Shown here: positions 1 to 10,303 of the stretch, in pieces
Layout of the letters: each line of letters begins with the position of its first letter
Position numbering within the stretch: the stretch's first letter is position 1
NCBI GenBank assembly: GCA_018241985.1
Contig: JAFECV010000020.1
Coordinates: 1-12,028, forward strand
Source of the DNA: Pseudomonadota bacterium
Lineage (GTDB): Bacteria > Pseudomonadota > Gammaproteobacteria > Burkholderiales > Burkholderiaceae_C
Length of the DNA: 12,028 bases
Reading direction: 5' to 3'
Program-made: the position numbers and the translations under genes
Notes under the pieces: generated by a model
The model's input: the letters and a program-made list of their open reading frames with translations, nothing else
Databases searched by the model: none
Told to the model about the DNA's origin: nothing

Positions 1-2012
<2,012 letters not shown>

Positions 2013-2016
<4 letters not shown>

Positions 2017-2984
2017 CCCCTGCTTGACCTGCCGGTGCGGCGCGTCTGCGCCGCGGCGAGCTCCTTCGGACTCAGCACATACGAGGGGTTGCCCGCGAGG
2101 CGCTGGATGGCGAGGTCGATGAAGGCGCGCACCCGTCGCGGCTGCGCGGCCCGGTTGCCGTAGTACAGGTACAGGCCCAGGTGATCGGTCGCGTGCTCGG
2201 CCAGCACCGGCACCAGCTTGCCCGCCCGCACCAGCGGCGCCGCTTGCATCCCGGAAACCTGGCCGATGACGGTCCCGTCCAGGATCGCCTGCAGTTCCGC
2301 GTCGACGTCATTGGTGGACAGTGCGCCGGCCACGGGACGGTGCACGACCTCCTCCCCGACCCGCACGTGCCATGGCATGACCTGGCCGGTGGCCGGATGG
2401 CGGAAGACGCTGCATCGGTGCGCAGCGAGCTCGTCGAGGGAGCGCGGCGCGCCGAACTGCTTCAGGTAGTCGGGCGCCGCGCAGATGAGCAGCTGCATCG
2501 CGAACAGCCGGCGCGCGATCAGCCCTTCGGCCGGAGGGCCGCCGATCCGGAAGCCGACGTCCACCCGGTCCTGCACCCAGTTGCCGATCCCGTCGTCCAG
2601 TTGCACGTCGGGAAGCACCAGCGGAAAGCTGCGGCAGAACTCGTCCACGATCGGCATCAACACCGGCGCGAAAGCCGACCGCGGTCCGACGATGCGCAGC
2701 GGCCCCGCCACTTCGTCCTTCGCGCCGCGCACCGCATGCAGCGCGCGCTCCAGCATCGCCACGGCGGGCTGCGTGGCCTCCAGGAATTGCTGGCCCTCGT
2801 CCGTCAACGACAGGCCGCGCGTGGTCCGGTGCAGGAGCCGCACGCCCAGGTGCCGCTCGAGCTGCGCGATCGCCTGGCTCGCCGCCTGCGGCGTGACGCC
2901 CTGCGCAACGGCCGCACGGCGGATGCTCCCGAGCTCCACGGCCCTGGCGAAGGTGGAGATGGAACGCAGTTCGTTGATGGGCAT
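2013..2984 (-). CDS. LysR-family transcriptional regulator
   Basis: This 323-residue protein has the usual LysR length and layout. The N-terminal winged helix-turn-helix spans about residues 5-64 (FARAVELGSIRRAA, then VTPQAASQAIAQLE and the wing LLHRTTRGLSLTDEG). A periplasmic-binding-like effector domain follows from about residue 95 (GPLRIVGP). The pattern is that of the CrgA/AaeR-like subgroup. The gene is divergent from the aldo/keto reductase, separated by 129 bp, so regulation of that gene and the following SDR gene is the natural inference, with autorepression also common. The start is the ATG at 2984; no strong Shine-Dalgarno is visible before it. The last about 20 residues are basic and serine-rich. 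The gene ends inside the last codons of maeB. The effector is unknown. Confidence 0.9.
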
Positions 2985-3011
2985 GCGTAGACAGCGGCAA
3001 GTTTCGCTTGA

Positions 3012-4094
<1,083 letters not shown>

Positions 4095-4244
4095 ACGCGA
4101 GATGCCTGCGGAACCCTTTCGCGGGCACGACGTCTCACTGGATAGCCTCTCCGACCCGATCGCGAGGCGGGCGCGGACGCCGGGGATGGCGTCTCGTCGC
4201 CGGATCGGCGTGAGCAACGCCTGAAAAAAGCAAGGAGCCATCGA

Positions 4245-4991
4245 ATGACCGACAACATCCCGGGCAAGGTCGTCGTCATCACCGGCGCGAGCAGCGGGCT
4301 CGGCGAGGCCGTCGCCCGCCGGCTGAGCGCCGAGGGCGCGAGCGTCGTGCTGGGCGCTCGGCGTGTCGACCGCATCCGGAGCCTTGCCGACGCACTGAAC
4401 GGCGCCGGCGGCAAAGCGATCGCGCGGGCGACCGACGTCACCAAGCCGGACCAGGTGCAGGCGCTGGTCGATACTGCGCTGCAGGCCTACGGCCAAGTCG
4501 ACGTCATCATCAACAACGCGGGCCTGATGCCCCATTCGCCGCTCGAGCGCCGCAAGATCGAGGACTGGAACCGGACCCTCGACGTGAACGTGAAGGGCGT
4601 GCTGTACGGCATCGGCGCGGTGCTGCCGCACATGATCGGCCGCAAGCGCGGGCACATCATCAACGTCGCCTCCGTGGCCGCGTACAAGGTGCGCCCCGGC
4701 AGCGCGGTGTACGCGGCCAGCAAGGCGGCCGTGCGGATGATCTCCGAAGGCCTGCGGCAGGAGGTGAAGCCGTACAACATCCGCACCACCGTCATCTCGC
4801 CGGGCGCGGTCGCGACCGAGCTTCCGGACAGCGCCACGGAGCCCGATGTGGCGGCCGGGCTGCAGCAGTTCTATTCGGAGTACGCGATCGCCGCGGACTC
4901 CTTTGCGCGTGCCGTCGTGTTCGCGATGAGCCAGCCCAACGACATGGACGTGAACGAGATCCTGTTCCGGCCCACCCGGCAGGAACTCTGA
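4245..4991 (+). CDS. SDR family NAD(P)-dependent oxidoreductase
   Basis: This is a classical short-chain dehydrogenase/reductase of 248 residues, the normal length. The cofactor motif TGASSGLG is at 13-20, NNAG at 90-93, and the catalytic tetrad reads Asn115, Ser143, Tyr156 and Lys160 (YAASK). Arg39-Arg40 after the second strand favours NADP(H); this is inferred from the general SDR rule. The C-terminus ([17 protein letters not shown]) resembles the broad YdfG-like group. AAGGAG at 4232-4237 is well placed before the ATG. The 150-bp gap to the aldo/keto reductase is long for tight coupling, but no terminator is visible in it, so co-transcription is plausible. The substrate is unknown; the pairing with an aldo/keto reductase and LysR regulator suggests a carbonyl-stress or detoxification module. 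Confidence 0.92.
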   Translation: MTDNIPGKVVVITGASSGLGEAVARRLSAEGASVVLGARRVDRIRSLADALNGAGGKAIARATDVTKPDQVQALVDTALQAYGQVDVIINNAGLMPHSPLERRKIEDWNRTLDVNVKGVLYGIGAVLPHMIGRKRGHIINVASVAAYKVRPGSAVYAASKAAVRMISEGLRQEVKPYNIRTTVISPGAVATELPDSATEPDVAAGLQQFYSEYAIAADSFARAVVFAMSQPNDMDVNEILFRPTRQEL

Positions 4992-5061
4992 CCTCGCAAC
5001 CCGCAGGAGAACCAGGACTGATCGTGCCGGCAGGAGTCGGCTGGACGCAATCAAGGGCGCA

Positions 5062-5090
5062 TTTTTTTCGACCGCCAGCCATTTGTTGGC
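5062..5090. promoter_or_regulatory. Probable kynB upstream control region (weak)
   Basis: The 147-bp gap between the SDR gene and kynB is the only visible place for a kyn promoter. It holds a run of seven T (5062-5068) and a small dyad GCCA-N5-TGGC (5078-5090). A TTGGCA (5087-5092) could be a -35, but no convincing -10 follows. The sites are unassigned; the region is listed because it is more AT-rich than its surroundings. Confidence 0.2.
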
Positions 5091-5138
5091 AATAACCGAC
5101 ACCATGGTTTTGCGCCGGTGCTAACTTCGCGCGAGACC

Positions 5139-5759
5139 ATGAAAAAGATCTGGGACATCTCGCCGCCGGTCGACGAGCACGCCGCGGTCTTCCCCGGCGA
5201 CACCGCCTATTCGCAGGCGCCGCAGTTCACGCTCGCGCCCGGCTGCCCGGTCAACGTGAACCGGATCACCCTGTCGCCGCACACCGGCGCGCATGCCGAC
5301 GCGCCGCTGCACTACGCGAGCGATGCGCCCGCGATCGGTGCGGTCGATCTCGCGCCGTACCTCGGCCCGTGCCGCGTCATCCACTGCTTCGACTGCGGCG
5401 CGCTGGTGCAGCCGCACCATATCGCGCATGCGCTCGATGCGCCGCCGGCGCGGGTGCTGCTGCGCACCGCGCGCCGCGCAACCCAGGATTGGGCATCTTT
5501 TACCGCGCTAGCGCCCGAAACGATTGCGCTGTTAGCTACAAAAAACGTAGCATTGATCGGTATCGACACGCCCAGCGTCGACCCGCCGACAAGCCAGGCT
5601 CTGCCGGCGCACCACCAGTTGCTCGCGCACGGGCTGCGCGTGCTGGAGAACCTGGTGCTCGACGAGGTGCCGCCCGGCGACTACGAACTGATCGCGCTGC
5701 CGCTCAAGCTGATGCGCGCCGACGCATCGCCGGTGCGCGCCGTGCTGCGCGAGCTCTGA
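5139..5759 (+). CDS. kynB: Kynurenine formamidase (arylformamidase)
   Basis: This enzyme hydrolyses N-formylkynurenine to kynurenine and formate, the second step of tryptophan catabolism, in the cytoplasm. The 206-residue protein starts MKKIWDISPPVDEHAAVFPGD, which is typical. The metal and catalytic motif is complete: His48, His52, Asp54 and His58 in SPHTGAHADAPLH. The ending VPPGDYELIALPLKLMRADASPVRAVL is the family's C-terminus. The ATG at 5139 is preferred over the GTG at 5118 because the conserved protein begins there; only a weak GAG precedes it. kynA follows 76 bp downstream on the same strand. Residues about 119-143 are encoded by an unusually AT-rich, dyad-containing patch, yet the frame stays intact and the residues (ALAPETIALLATKNVALIGIDTPSVD) look normal for KynB. 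Confidence 0.95.
   Translation: MKKIWDISPPVDEHAAVFPGDTAYSQAPQFTLAPGCPVNVNRITLSPHTGAHADAPLHYASDAPAIGAVDLAPYLGPCRVIHCFDCGALVQPHHIAHALDAPPARVLLRTARRATQDWASFTALAPETIALLATKNVALIGIDTPSVDPPTSQALPAHHQLLAHGLRVLENLVLDEVPPGDYELIALPLKLMRADASPVRAVLREL
5505..5551. repeat. Possible short dispersed-repeat-like element inside kynB
   Basis: The stretch contains a 10-bp perfect palindrome GCGCTAGCGC (5505-5514) and a small hairpin GCTAC-N7-GTAGC (5535-5551) separated by a segment carrying GCGCTGTTAGC. Codons here (tta, aca, aaa, gta) contrast with the GC-ending codons around them. From memory, similar CTAGCGC-plus-A/T-run units occur as dispersed repeats in Comamonadaceae genomes. Only one copy is visible here, so repeat status is an inference. 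Confidence 0.35.
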
Positions 5760-5835
5760 CGGTTTTGCACGGCCCCTTCCGACAGCGGCGAACGCTCCCG
5801 AGACGAATCCAACGACCCACCCAAGGTGACACGAC

Positions 5836-6696
5836 ATGACGAACGAAACCCAGCCGGCCGAGAGCAACGAACGCATCGTGCTGCAAGAGAAAGCCCAGCT
5901 CGACTACTCGCACAGCATGAGCTACGGCGACTACCTGCACATCGACCAGGTGCTGAGCGCGCAGCACCCGCTGTCGCCCGCGCACGACGAGATGCTGTTC
6001 ATCATCCAGCACCAGACCAGCGAGCTGTGGATGAAGCTGATGCTGACCGAGATCGGCGCCGCCATCGAAGACATCCGCGCCGACCGGCTGCCGCCCGCGT
6101 TCAAGAAGCTGGCGCGCGCCAGCCGCATCTTCGAGCAACTGGTCAGCGCCTGGGACGTGCTGGCCACGATGACCCCGCCCGAATACAGCGCGATCCGCCC
6201 GTATCTCGGCCCCTCCAGCGGCTTTCAGAGCTTTCAATACCGCTGCATCGAGTTCGCGCTGGGCAACAAGAACGCGGCGATGCTCAAGGTGCATGCGCAC
6301 AAGCCGGAGCGCCTGGCGCTGGTCCAGTCCTACTACGACGCGCCCTCGCTCTACGACGAAGCGCTGCGCCTGATGGCGCGCAACGGCCTGCCGGTGCCGG
6401 CCGACCACCTGCAGCGCGACTTCACGCAGCCGTACCAGGCCAGCGAGGCGGTGGAGCAGGCCTGGCTCACCGTGTACCGCGCGCCCGAGCAGCACTGGGA
6501 CCTATACCAGCTCGGCGAAAAGCTGACCGACCTCGAAGACGCGTTCCGCGTCTGGCGCTTCAAGCACGTCACCACGGTCGAGCGCATCATCGGCTTCAAG
6601 CGCGGCACCGGCGGCACCAGCGGCGTCGGCTACCTGCGCAAGATGCTCGACGTGGTGCTGTTCCCCGAACTATGGAAGCTGCGCACCGACCTGTAA
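5836..6696 (+). CDS. kynA: Tryptophan 2,3-dioxygenase
   Basis: This heme enzyme opens the indole ring of L-tryptophan with O2 to give N-formylkynurenine, the first step of the kynurenine pathway. The 286 residues fit the bacterial family. Key positions line up with the Xanthomonas enzyme: Phe55 and His59 in [13 protein letters not shown], Tyr117 and Arg121 for substrate binding, the proximal heme ligand His244 in [10 protein letters not shown], and Thr258 in the GTGGTSG loop. AAGGTGA at 5824-5830 is a good Shine-Dalgarno for the ATG. The gene follows kynB by 76 bp with no terminator visible, so a kynBA operon is likely. kynU, which in many Burkholderiales lies with these genes, is absent from the window. 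The stop is one base from the end of the convergent reductase gene. Confidence 0.97.
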   Translation: MTNETQPAESNERIVLQEKAQLDYSHSMSYGDYLHIDQVLSAQHPLSPAHDEMLFIIQHQTSELWMKLMLTEIGAAIEDIRADRLPPAFKKLARASRIFEQLVSAWDVLATMTPPEYSAIRPYLGPSSGFQSFQYRCIEFALGNKNAAMLKVHAHKPERLALVQSYYDAPSLYDEALRLMARNGLPVPADHLQRDFTQPYQASEAVEQAWLTVYRAPEQHWDLYQLGEKLTDLEDAFRVWRFKHVTTVERIIGFKRGTGGTSGVGYLRKMLDVVLFPELWKLRTDL

Positions 6697-6697
6697 G

Positions 6698-7672
6698 TCA
6701 AATATCAAGAACCAGACGGCTGCCGCTGCAGCGCGACACGCAGATCATCATGGTCTTGCCGGACTGTTGTTCCGCCTTGGTCAGCACGCTGTCGCGGTGT
6801 TCCAGCTCGCCGTCGAATTCGACGACCCTGGTTTCGCAGGTTCCGCAGATGCCTTCCGCGCAGCTGTAATCGGGTTTGAGCCCCGCATCGATCAGTGCGT
6901 CCAGAATCGACTTGCCGGCGGGCACGTGCACCGTCTTGTCGCTCTTCGCGCAGACCACGTCGAACCCGGTGGCGACCACGTCGGACTTGACCGGCGCGGC
7001 GGTGAAACGCTCGATGTGCGTGTTCGCGTAGCCCAACTGCGCGCAGGTCTTCTCGAACGCATCGAGCATCGGCGTCGGCCCGCAGCAGTAGTAGTGGCTG
7101 TCGGCGCCCTTGCCGGCCAGCAGCATTGCCAGGTCGGGCGGGCCGCCGCGCTCGCTGTCGAAATGCAGCGTCAGCGCAATGGCGTGCTGGTTCGCCAGCG
7201 CCTCGATGCCTTCGATGAACGCCGCATCCTTGCGGCTGCGCGCGGAATAGATGAACTCGACTGGCCTGCCGCGCGCCGCCAGGTGCTGCAGCATGCAAAC
7301 CATCGGCGTGACGCCGATGCCGCCCGCGACCAGCACGCTGCGCGGCGCGTCGTCGTGCAGCCTGAAGTTGTTGCGCGGCGGATCGATCGCCACGGTCGTG
7401 CCGACCCGCAACTGCTGGTGCACGTAGACCGAGCCGCCGCGGCTGTTGCGGTCGCGCGCCACGCCGACCACGTAGCGCTGGCGGTCGCTGTCCGGATTGC
7501 ACAGCGAGTAGCTGCGCGACAGGCCGTTCGGCAGGTTCAGGTTGATGTGCGAGCCCGCCTCGAACGGCGGGAATTCGACATCGGGCGCCGCCGGCCGCAG
7601 CTCGACGCTGATGATGTTGTCGGCTTCCCAGCGGATAGCGTAGACGAGCGCCTGGAGAGTGGGGGTGGACAA
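6698..7672 (-). CDS. Oxygenase reductase component, FMN/NAD/[2Fe-2S] (phthalate dioxygenase reductase type)
   Basis: This protein moves electrons from NAD(P)H through flavin and a plant-type [2Fe-2S] centre to the Rieske oxygenase encoded just upstream. It has 324 residues. The order is flavin domain (RSYSL at 53-57), nucleotide domain (GGIGVTPM at 117-124, CCGPTPM at 196-202) and C-terminal ferredoxin domain with cluster ligands Cys271, Cys276, Cys279 and Cys311. That layout defines class IA reductases such as those of phthalate dioxygenase and vanillate demethylase. The start is taken as TTG at 7672: conserved sequence begins there and GAGGAG lies nine bases upstream. The ATG at the head of the long frame lies inside the oxygenase gene. 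A hairpin lies in the 58-bp gap to the oxygenase. Confidence 0.92.
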   Translation of the reverse strand: MSTPTLQALVYAIRWEADNIISVELRPAAPDVEFPPFEAGSHINLNLPNGLSRSYSLCNPDSDRQRYVVGVARDRNSRGGSVYVHQQLRVGTTVAIDPPRNNFRLHDDAPRSVLVAGGIGVTPMVCMLQHLAARGRPVEFIYSARSRKDAAFIEGIEALANQHAIALTLHFDSERGGPPDLAMLLAGKGADSHYYCCGPTPMLDAFEKTCAQLGYANTHIERFTAAPVKSDVVATGFDVVCAKSDKTVHVPAGKSILDALIDAGLKPDYSCAEGICGTCETRVVEFDGELEHRDSVLTKAEQQSGKTMMICVSRCSGSRLVLDI

Positions 7673-7681
7673 GGGGCGTAT

Positions 7682-7687
7682 CTCCTC
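7682..7687 (-). promoter_or_regulatory. Shine-Dalgarno fixing the TTG start of the reductase
   Basis: GAGGAG on the minus strand lies nine bases before TTG at 7672. No ATG or GTG lies in frame near the start of the conserved flavin domain, so this site decides the call for a rare TTG initiator. Confidence 0.7.
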
Positions 7688-7691
7688 GAAG

Positions 7692-7716
7692 GCGCGACCG
7701 GCAGCGCCGGTCGCGC
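7692..7716 (-). other. Hairpin between oxygenase and reductase genes
   Basis: A perfect 10-bp GC-rich stem (GCGCGACCGG / CCGGTCGCGC) with a 5-nt loop lies after the oxygenase stop and just before the reductase Shine-Dalgarno. No U-run follows, so it is not a rho-independent terminator. A likely role is protection of the upstream mRNA or tuning the oxygenase to reductase ratio, which is inference. Confidence 0.6.
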
Positions 7717-7730
7717 AAAGGGGCAGGGCT

Positions 7731-8759
7731 TCAGCCGGCGGCCTTCTCGGCGTCGACCTGCTCCTGCGCCATGTTGCGCATGACGCGGCGCAGCCGCACC
7801 ACACCCATGTCGTGATCGTACAGGTGTTCGTGCTCGCTGGCGTCCGGCGCCAGGTCTTCGAGCAGCACGCGGTCCTGTTCGAGCACGTGCCAGTGACGCG
7901 CTTCCAGCCGGTCGCGGTACAGGAAGCGCCAGGTGTCGCGTTCCCAGCCGGGCGCCACCTTGCGCACGCGCCAGAAGTACACCCCGCAAAGCTGCGGCGA
8001 GATCGGCGTCACCATGCCGATGATGATGAAGCCGCCGCCCGGACCGCCGGTCTTGGGGTAGGGAATCTCCAGCTTGACCCACTGGCCGCCGGTGTCGGCG
8101 AACTCGGACCAGTCGAAGTTGACGTCGCGCTGGCCTTCCTTGGCAAACAGAAAGCCGGTTTCGGTTGCCTCGATGCCGAACTTCATCTGCGTGCCGCCCT
8201 GGAACATCGAGTGCGACTGCTTGTGCAGGAACGTGCCGTGCATCGGGTCGAGCACGTTGTCGAGCACGTAGCGGTAGTCGCACTTCCACTCGACGTAGCA
8301 GAGAAAGCGCGAGAACCGCGTGTCGTCGCCCAGTTCGGGCGGCAGATGGAACGGCGGCGGCGCGTCGACCGGCTTGCTCGCGTTGTAGACGAACAGCGTA
8401 TCGGCCGCTTCCATGACGTGATAGTTGAAGGTCGAGCGGGAGCCTTCGAGCTTGCAGCCCGGGCTGGCGGGCACGGAGGTGGCCACGCCGTCGCAACGCA
8501 CTTCCACGCCGTGGTACGGGCACTTCAGGGTGTCGTTCAGGATCGTGCCCTGCGACAGCTTGGCGCCGCGGTGCGGGCAGCGGTCTTCCAGCGCGTGCAC
8601 CTTGCCATCGGTGCCGCGCCAGACCGCGAGGTTCGTGCCCAGGCGGTCGAGCGAAACCGGCTTTTCCCGGATGAAGGAGGATGGGCAGAGGGCATACCAG
8701 CGGTCCTTCAAGCCCTGCTCGAGCCGCCTGGCGACCGCGTCCTGTTGATCGTGACTCAT
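7731..8759 (-). CDS. Rieske non-heme iron oxygenase, alpha subunit
   Basis: This 342-residue protein is the terminal oxygenase of a two-component aromatic-ring hydroxylase or demethylase. The N-terminal Rieske domain holds the [2Fe-2S] ligands Cys61-His63 and Cys80-His83 (CPHRG and CPYHG). The catalytic domain has the mononuclear iron motif NVLDPMHGTFLH, giving His174 and His179 with the bridging Asp171. Asp296 in LEQDRVLLE is a plausible third ligand but is not proven. The size and lack of a beta-subunit gene match the homomeric phthalate 4,5-dioxygenase/vanillate demethylase/carbazole oxygenase class. The ATG at 8759 is preferred, with GGAG seven bases upstream, because upstream residues of the frame overlap the small gene. 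Its reductase follows 58 bp later. The substrate is unknown; the neighbours suggest an aromatic acid. Confidence 0.93.
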   Translation of the reverse strand: MSHDQQDAVARRLEQGLKDRWYALCPSSFIREKPVSLDRLGTNLAVWRGTDGKVHALEDRCPHRGAKLSQGTILNDTLKCPYHGVEVRCDGVATSVPASPGCKLEGSRSTFNYHVMEAADTLFVYNASKPVDAPPPFHLPPELGDDTRFSRFLCYVEWKCDYRYVLDNVLDPMHGTFLHKQSHSMFQGGTQMKFGIEATETGFLFAKEGQRDVNFDWSEFADTGGQWVKLEIPYPKTGGPGGGFIIIGMVTPISPQLCGVYFWRVRKVAPGWERDTWRFLYRDRLEARHWHVLEQDRVLLEDLAPDASEHEHLYDHDMGVVRLRRVMRNMAQEQVDAEKAAG

Positions 8760-8784
8760 GACTGATCTCCGAAAGAAAATTGAA

Positions 8785-9066
8785 TCAACGCCCGAGTTCC
8801 TGCATGACCGCGCGATAGTTGGCCTCGGTCCAGGGCTGGTTGTCGGGCGTGGTCGAACACTGGCCGTTGAGGTTTGCGACCAGGCCGGGCAGGTCATGGA
8901 TGCCGGCCCCGAACGCGCGCTCGATGGCATCGCCCAGCAGGCTTTCATAACTGGTCGGACGGCGCTTCTGTGCCTGCTTCGGCTGCAGGTAGCGGTCGTG
9001 CGCTTCGCTGGCCGCCGGTTGCGCGTTTTCGATGATCTTCACCATCTGAATGGTGCCTTCTGACAT
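8785..9066 (-). CDS. Small helical protein of a Rieske oxygenase operon
   Basis: The gene encodes 93 residues starting MSEGTIQMVKIIENAQ, with AAGGAG well placed before the ATG at 9066. The middle (SYESLLGDAIERAFGAGIHDLPGLVANLN, about residues 39-67) predicts two amphipathic helices, and the C-terminus (PWTEANYRAVMQELG) a third. The arrangement recalls the helix-turn-helix of site-specific recombinases, and I believe it belongs to a family named recombinase-like HTH that is often found next to ring-hydroxylating oxygenases; I hold that assignment only moderately. It lies 25 bp before the oxygenase gene and 89 bp after the flavin monooxygenase gene, so it is very likely co-transcribed. It has no Cys pattern for a cluster and no signal peptide. 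Candidate roles are an accessory oxygenase subunit or a small DNA-binding regulator. Confidence 0.85.
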   Translation of the reverse strand: MSEGTIQMVKIIENAQPAASEAHDRYLQPKQAQKRRPTSYESLLGDAIERAFGAGIHDLPGLVANLNGQCSTTPDNQPWTEANYRAVMQELGR

Positions 9067-9155
9067 GGCAGTCTCCTTCAATAACGAACAGACAAAAAAT
9101 ACGAACCGCGGCCTCGCGCCACCCCGACTCGCCGGCTCCCGGTCACGCCGGAGAT

Positions 9156-10289
9156 TCAGGCGGCCAGCGCCACCTGCCACGCGTCGTAGCCATACACCCA
9201 GTCGGCGTTGCCGCCCTGCTTGAGCCATTCATTGCCGCGCGAATTCCTCTGAATCCGAGCGGTGCGTTCCTTGCGGGTGTTCTCGTAGCGCCCGAGCGCC
9301 GACTGCACATCGCTGCCGGAGACGCCCTCCATCGCGCGCGACAGCACGACGGCATCTTCCAGCGCCATGCAGGCGCCTTGCGCCATGAACGGCACCATCG
9401 GATGGCAGGCATCGCCGAGCAGCGTGATCCGGCCCGCCGACCAGTTGGGCATCGGTTCGCGTATGTAGAGCGCGGACTTGGTCACTTCCCTGCAGGCAGC
9501 GAGCAGCGCGCGCGCTTCCGGATGGAAGTCCTTGTAGATCTCCCGCAGTTCCAGCACGTCCCCGGGCAAGGTCCAGGACTCCTCGCGCCAACCCTCCTGG
9601 GCGGTCGTGGCAAACACGAATTGCTCGCGGCCGCGATTGAGCGGAAAGGTCACGATCTGGATCGCCGGGTCCGGCCCCCACCATTTGGTGAACGCGTCGA
9701 TGTTGGGCAGATCGGCGACTCTTTCTCTCGGCACCGCGGCGCGGAAAGACACCAGCCCGGTGAACTCCGGATGGTCCTCGCCGAACAGCGCGGTGCGCAC
9801 CACGGAGTGGATGCCATCGGCCCCGACGACCAGGTCGAAGTCCTGCTCCGAACCGTCCGCAAAGCGAATGAAAGCCCCGTCGCCTCGATGGCCTGCCGTG
9901 GCCACGCGCTTTTCGAGCACCAGCGCACTGTCGGCCAGGCGCCTGGTCAGCGCCTCCAGCAGGTCCGCGCGATGAATCGTGATTTGCGGTGCGTTGTAGT
10001 TGCGTTCCGCCGCGGCGGCCATCTCCAGTCGTGAGGTTTCTTCGCCTGTGTCCCAGGTGCGGCTGATGCGATGGGTCGGCTGCGCGCCCTTCTCGCGCAG
10101 CTCCTTGCCGATCCCCAGACCGTCGGCCACTTTCACCGCGTTCGGCGTCAGATTGACGTCGGCGCCAACCCGCCCATAGCGCGAAGCTTGCTCGAAGACG
10201 GCGACCTGATGGCCGACTTTTTGCAGTGCAATGGCGGCTGCCAGGCCGCCAACGCCGCCACCGACAATGCCGATTCGAATGGATGCCAT
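9156..10289 (-). CDS. FAD-dependent aromatic monooxygenase (class A, NicC/salicylate hydroxylase-like)
   Basis: This 377-residue single-component flavoprotein hydroxylates an aromatic ring using NAD(P)H and O2. The FAD dinucleotide fold GGGVGG is at 10-15, the DG motif GADGIHS around Asp158-Gly159, and the GD motif LLGDACHPMVPFMAQGACMALEDA around Gly292-Asp293. The sequence most resembles 6-hydroxynicotinate 3-monooxygenase (NicC) in the KWW segment and the late WVYGYDAW. However, the stretch GADVNLTPN has Asn46 where, as I recall, NicC has an active-site His, so the substrate may differ. The ATG at 10289 is chosen because the FAD motif begins there; AGGAAGAGG overlaps the stop of the porin gene 14 bp upstream, so translational coupling is likely. 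The frame stays open far upstream through the porin gene, but that part is not coding in this frame. Confidence 0.92.
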   Translation of the reverse strand: MASIRIGIVGGGVGGLAAAIALQKVGHQVAVFEQASRYGRVGADVNLTPNAVKVADGLGIGKELREKGAQPTHRISRTWDTGEETSRLEMAAAAERNYNAPQITIHRADLLEALTRRLADSALVLEKRVATAGHRGDGAFIRFADGSEQDFDLVVGADGIHSVVRTALFGEDHPEFTGLVSFRAAVPRERVADLPNIDAFTKWWGPDPAIQIVTFPLNRGREQFVFATTAQEGWREESWTLPGDVLELREIYKDFHPEARALLAACREVTKSALYIREPMPNWSAGRITLLGDACHPMVPFMAQGACMALEDAVVLSRAMEGVSGSDVQSALGRYENTRKERTARIQRNSRGNEWLKQGGNADWVYGYDAWQVALAA

Positions 10290-10303
10290 CGCCTTGCCTC
10301 TTC

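Noticed and set aside
4992..5068. Possible rho-independent terminator after the SDR gene (T-run at 5062-5068).
   Set aside because: Only an imperfect, bulged stem can be drawn, and it is separated from the T-run by several bases.
6767..7783. A 338-codon + strand frame opposite the reductase gene.
   Set aside because: Low-complexity composition, and it lies over a reductase with all expected motifs; treated as a shadow.
9067..9155. Possible terminator or internal promoter between the flavin monooxygenase and the small gene (T-run, GC-rich dyads).
   Set aside because: The dyads are bulged and not adjacent to the T-run, and no -35/-10 pair with proper spacing is evident.
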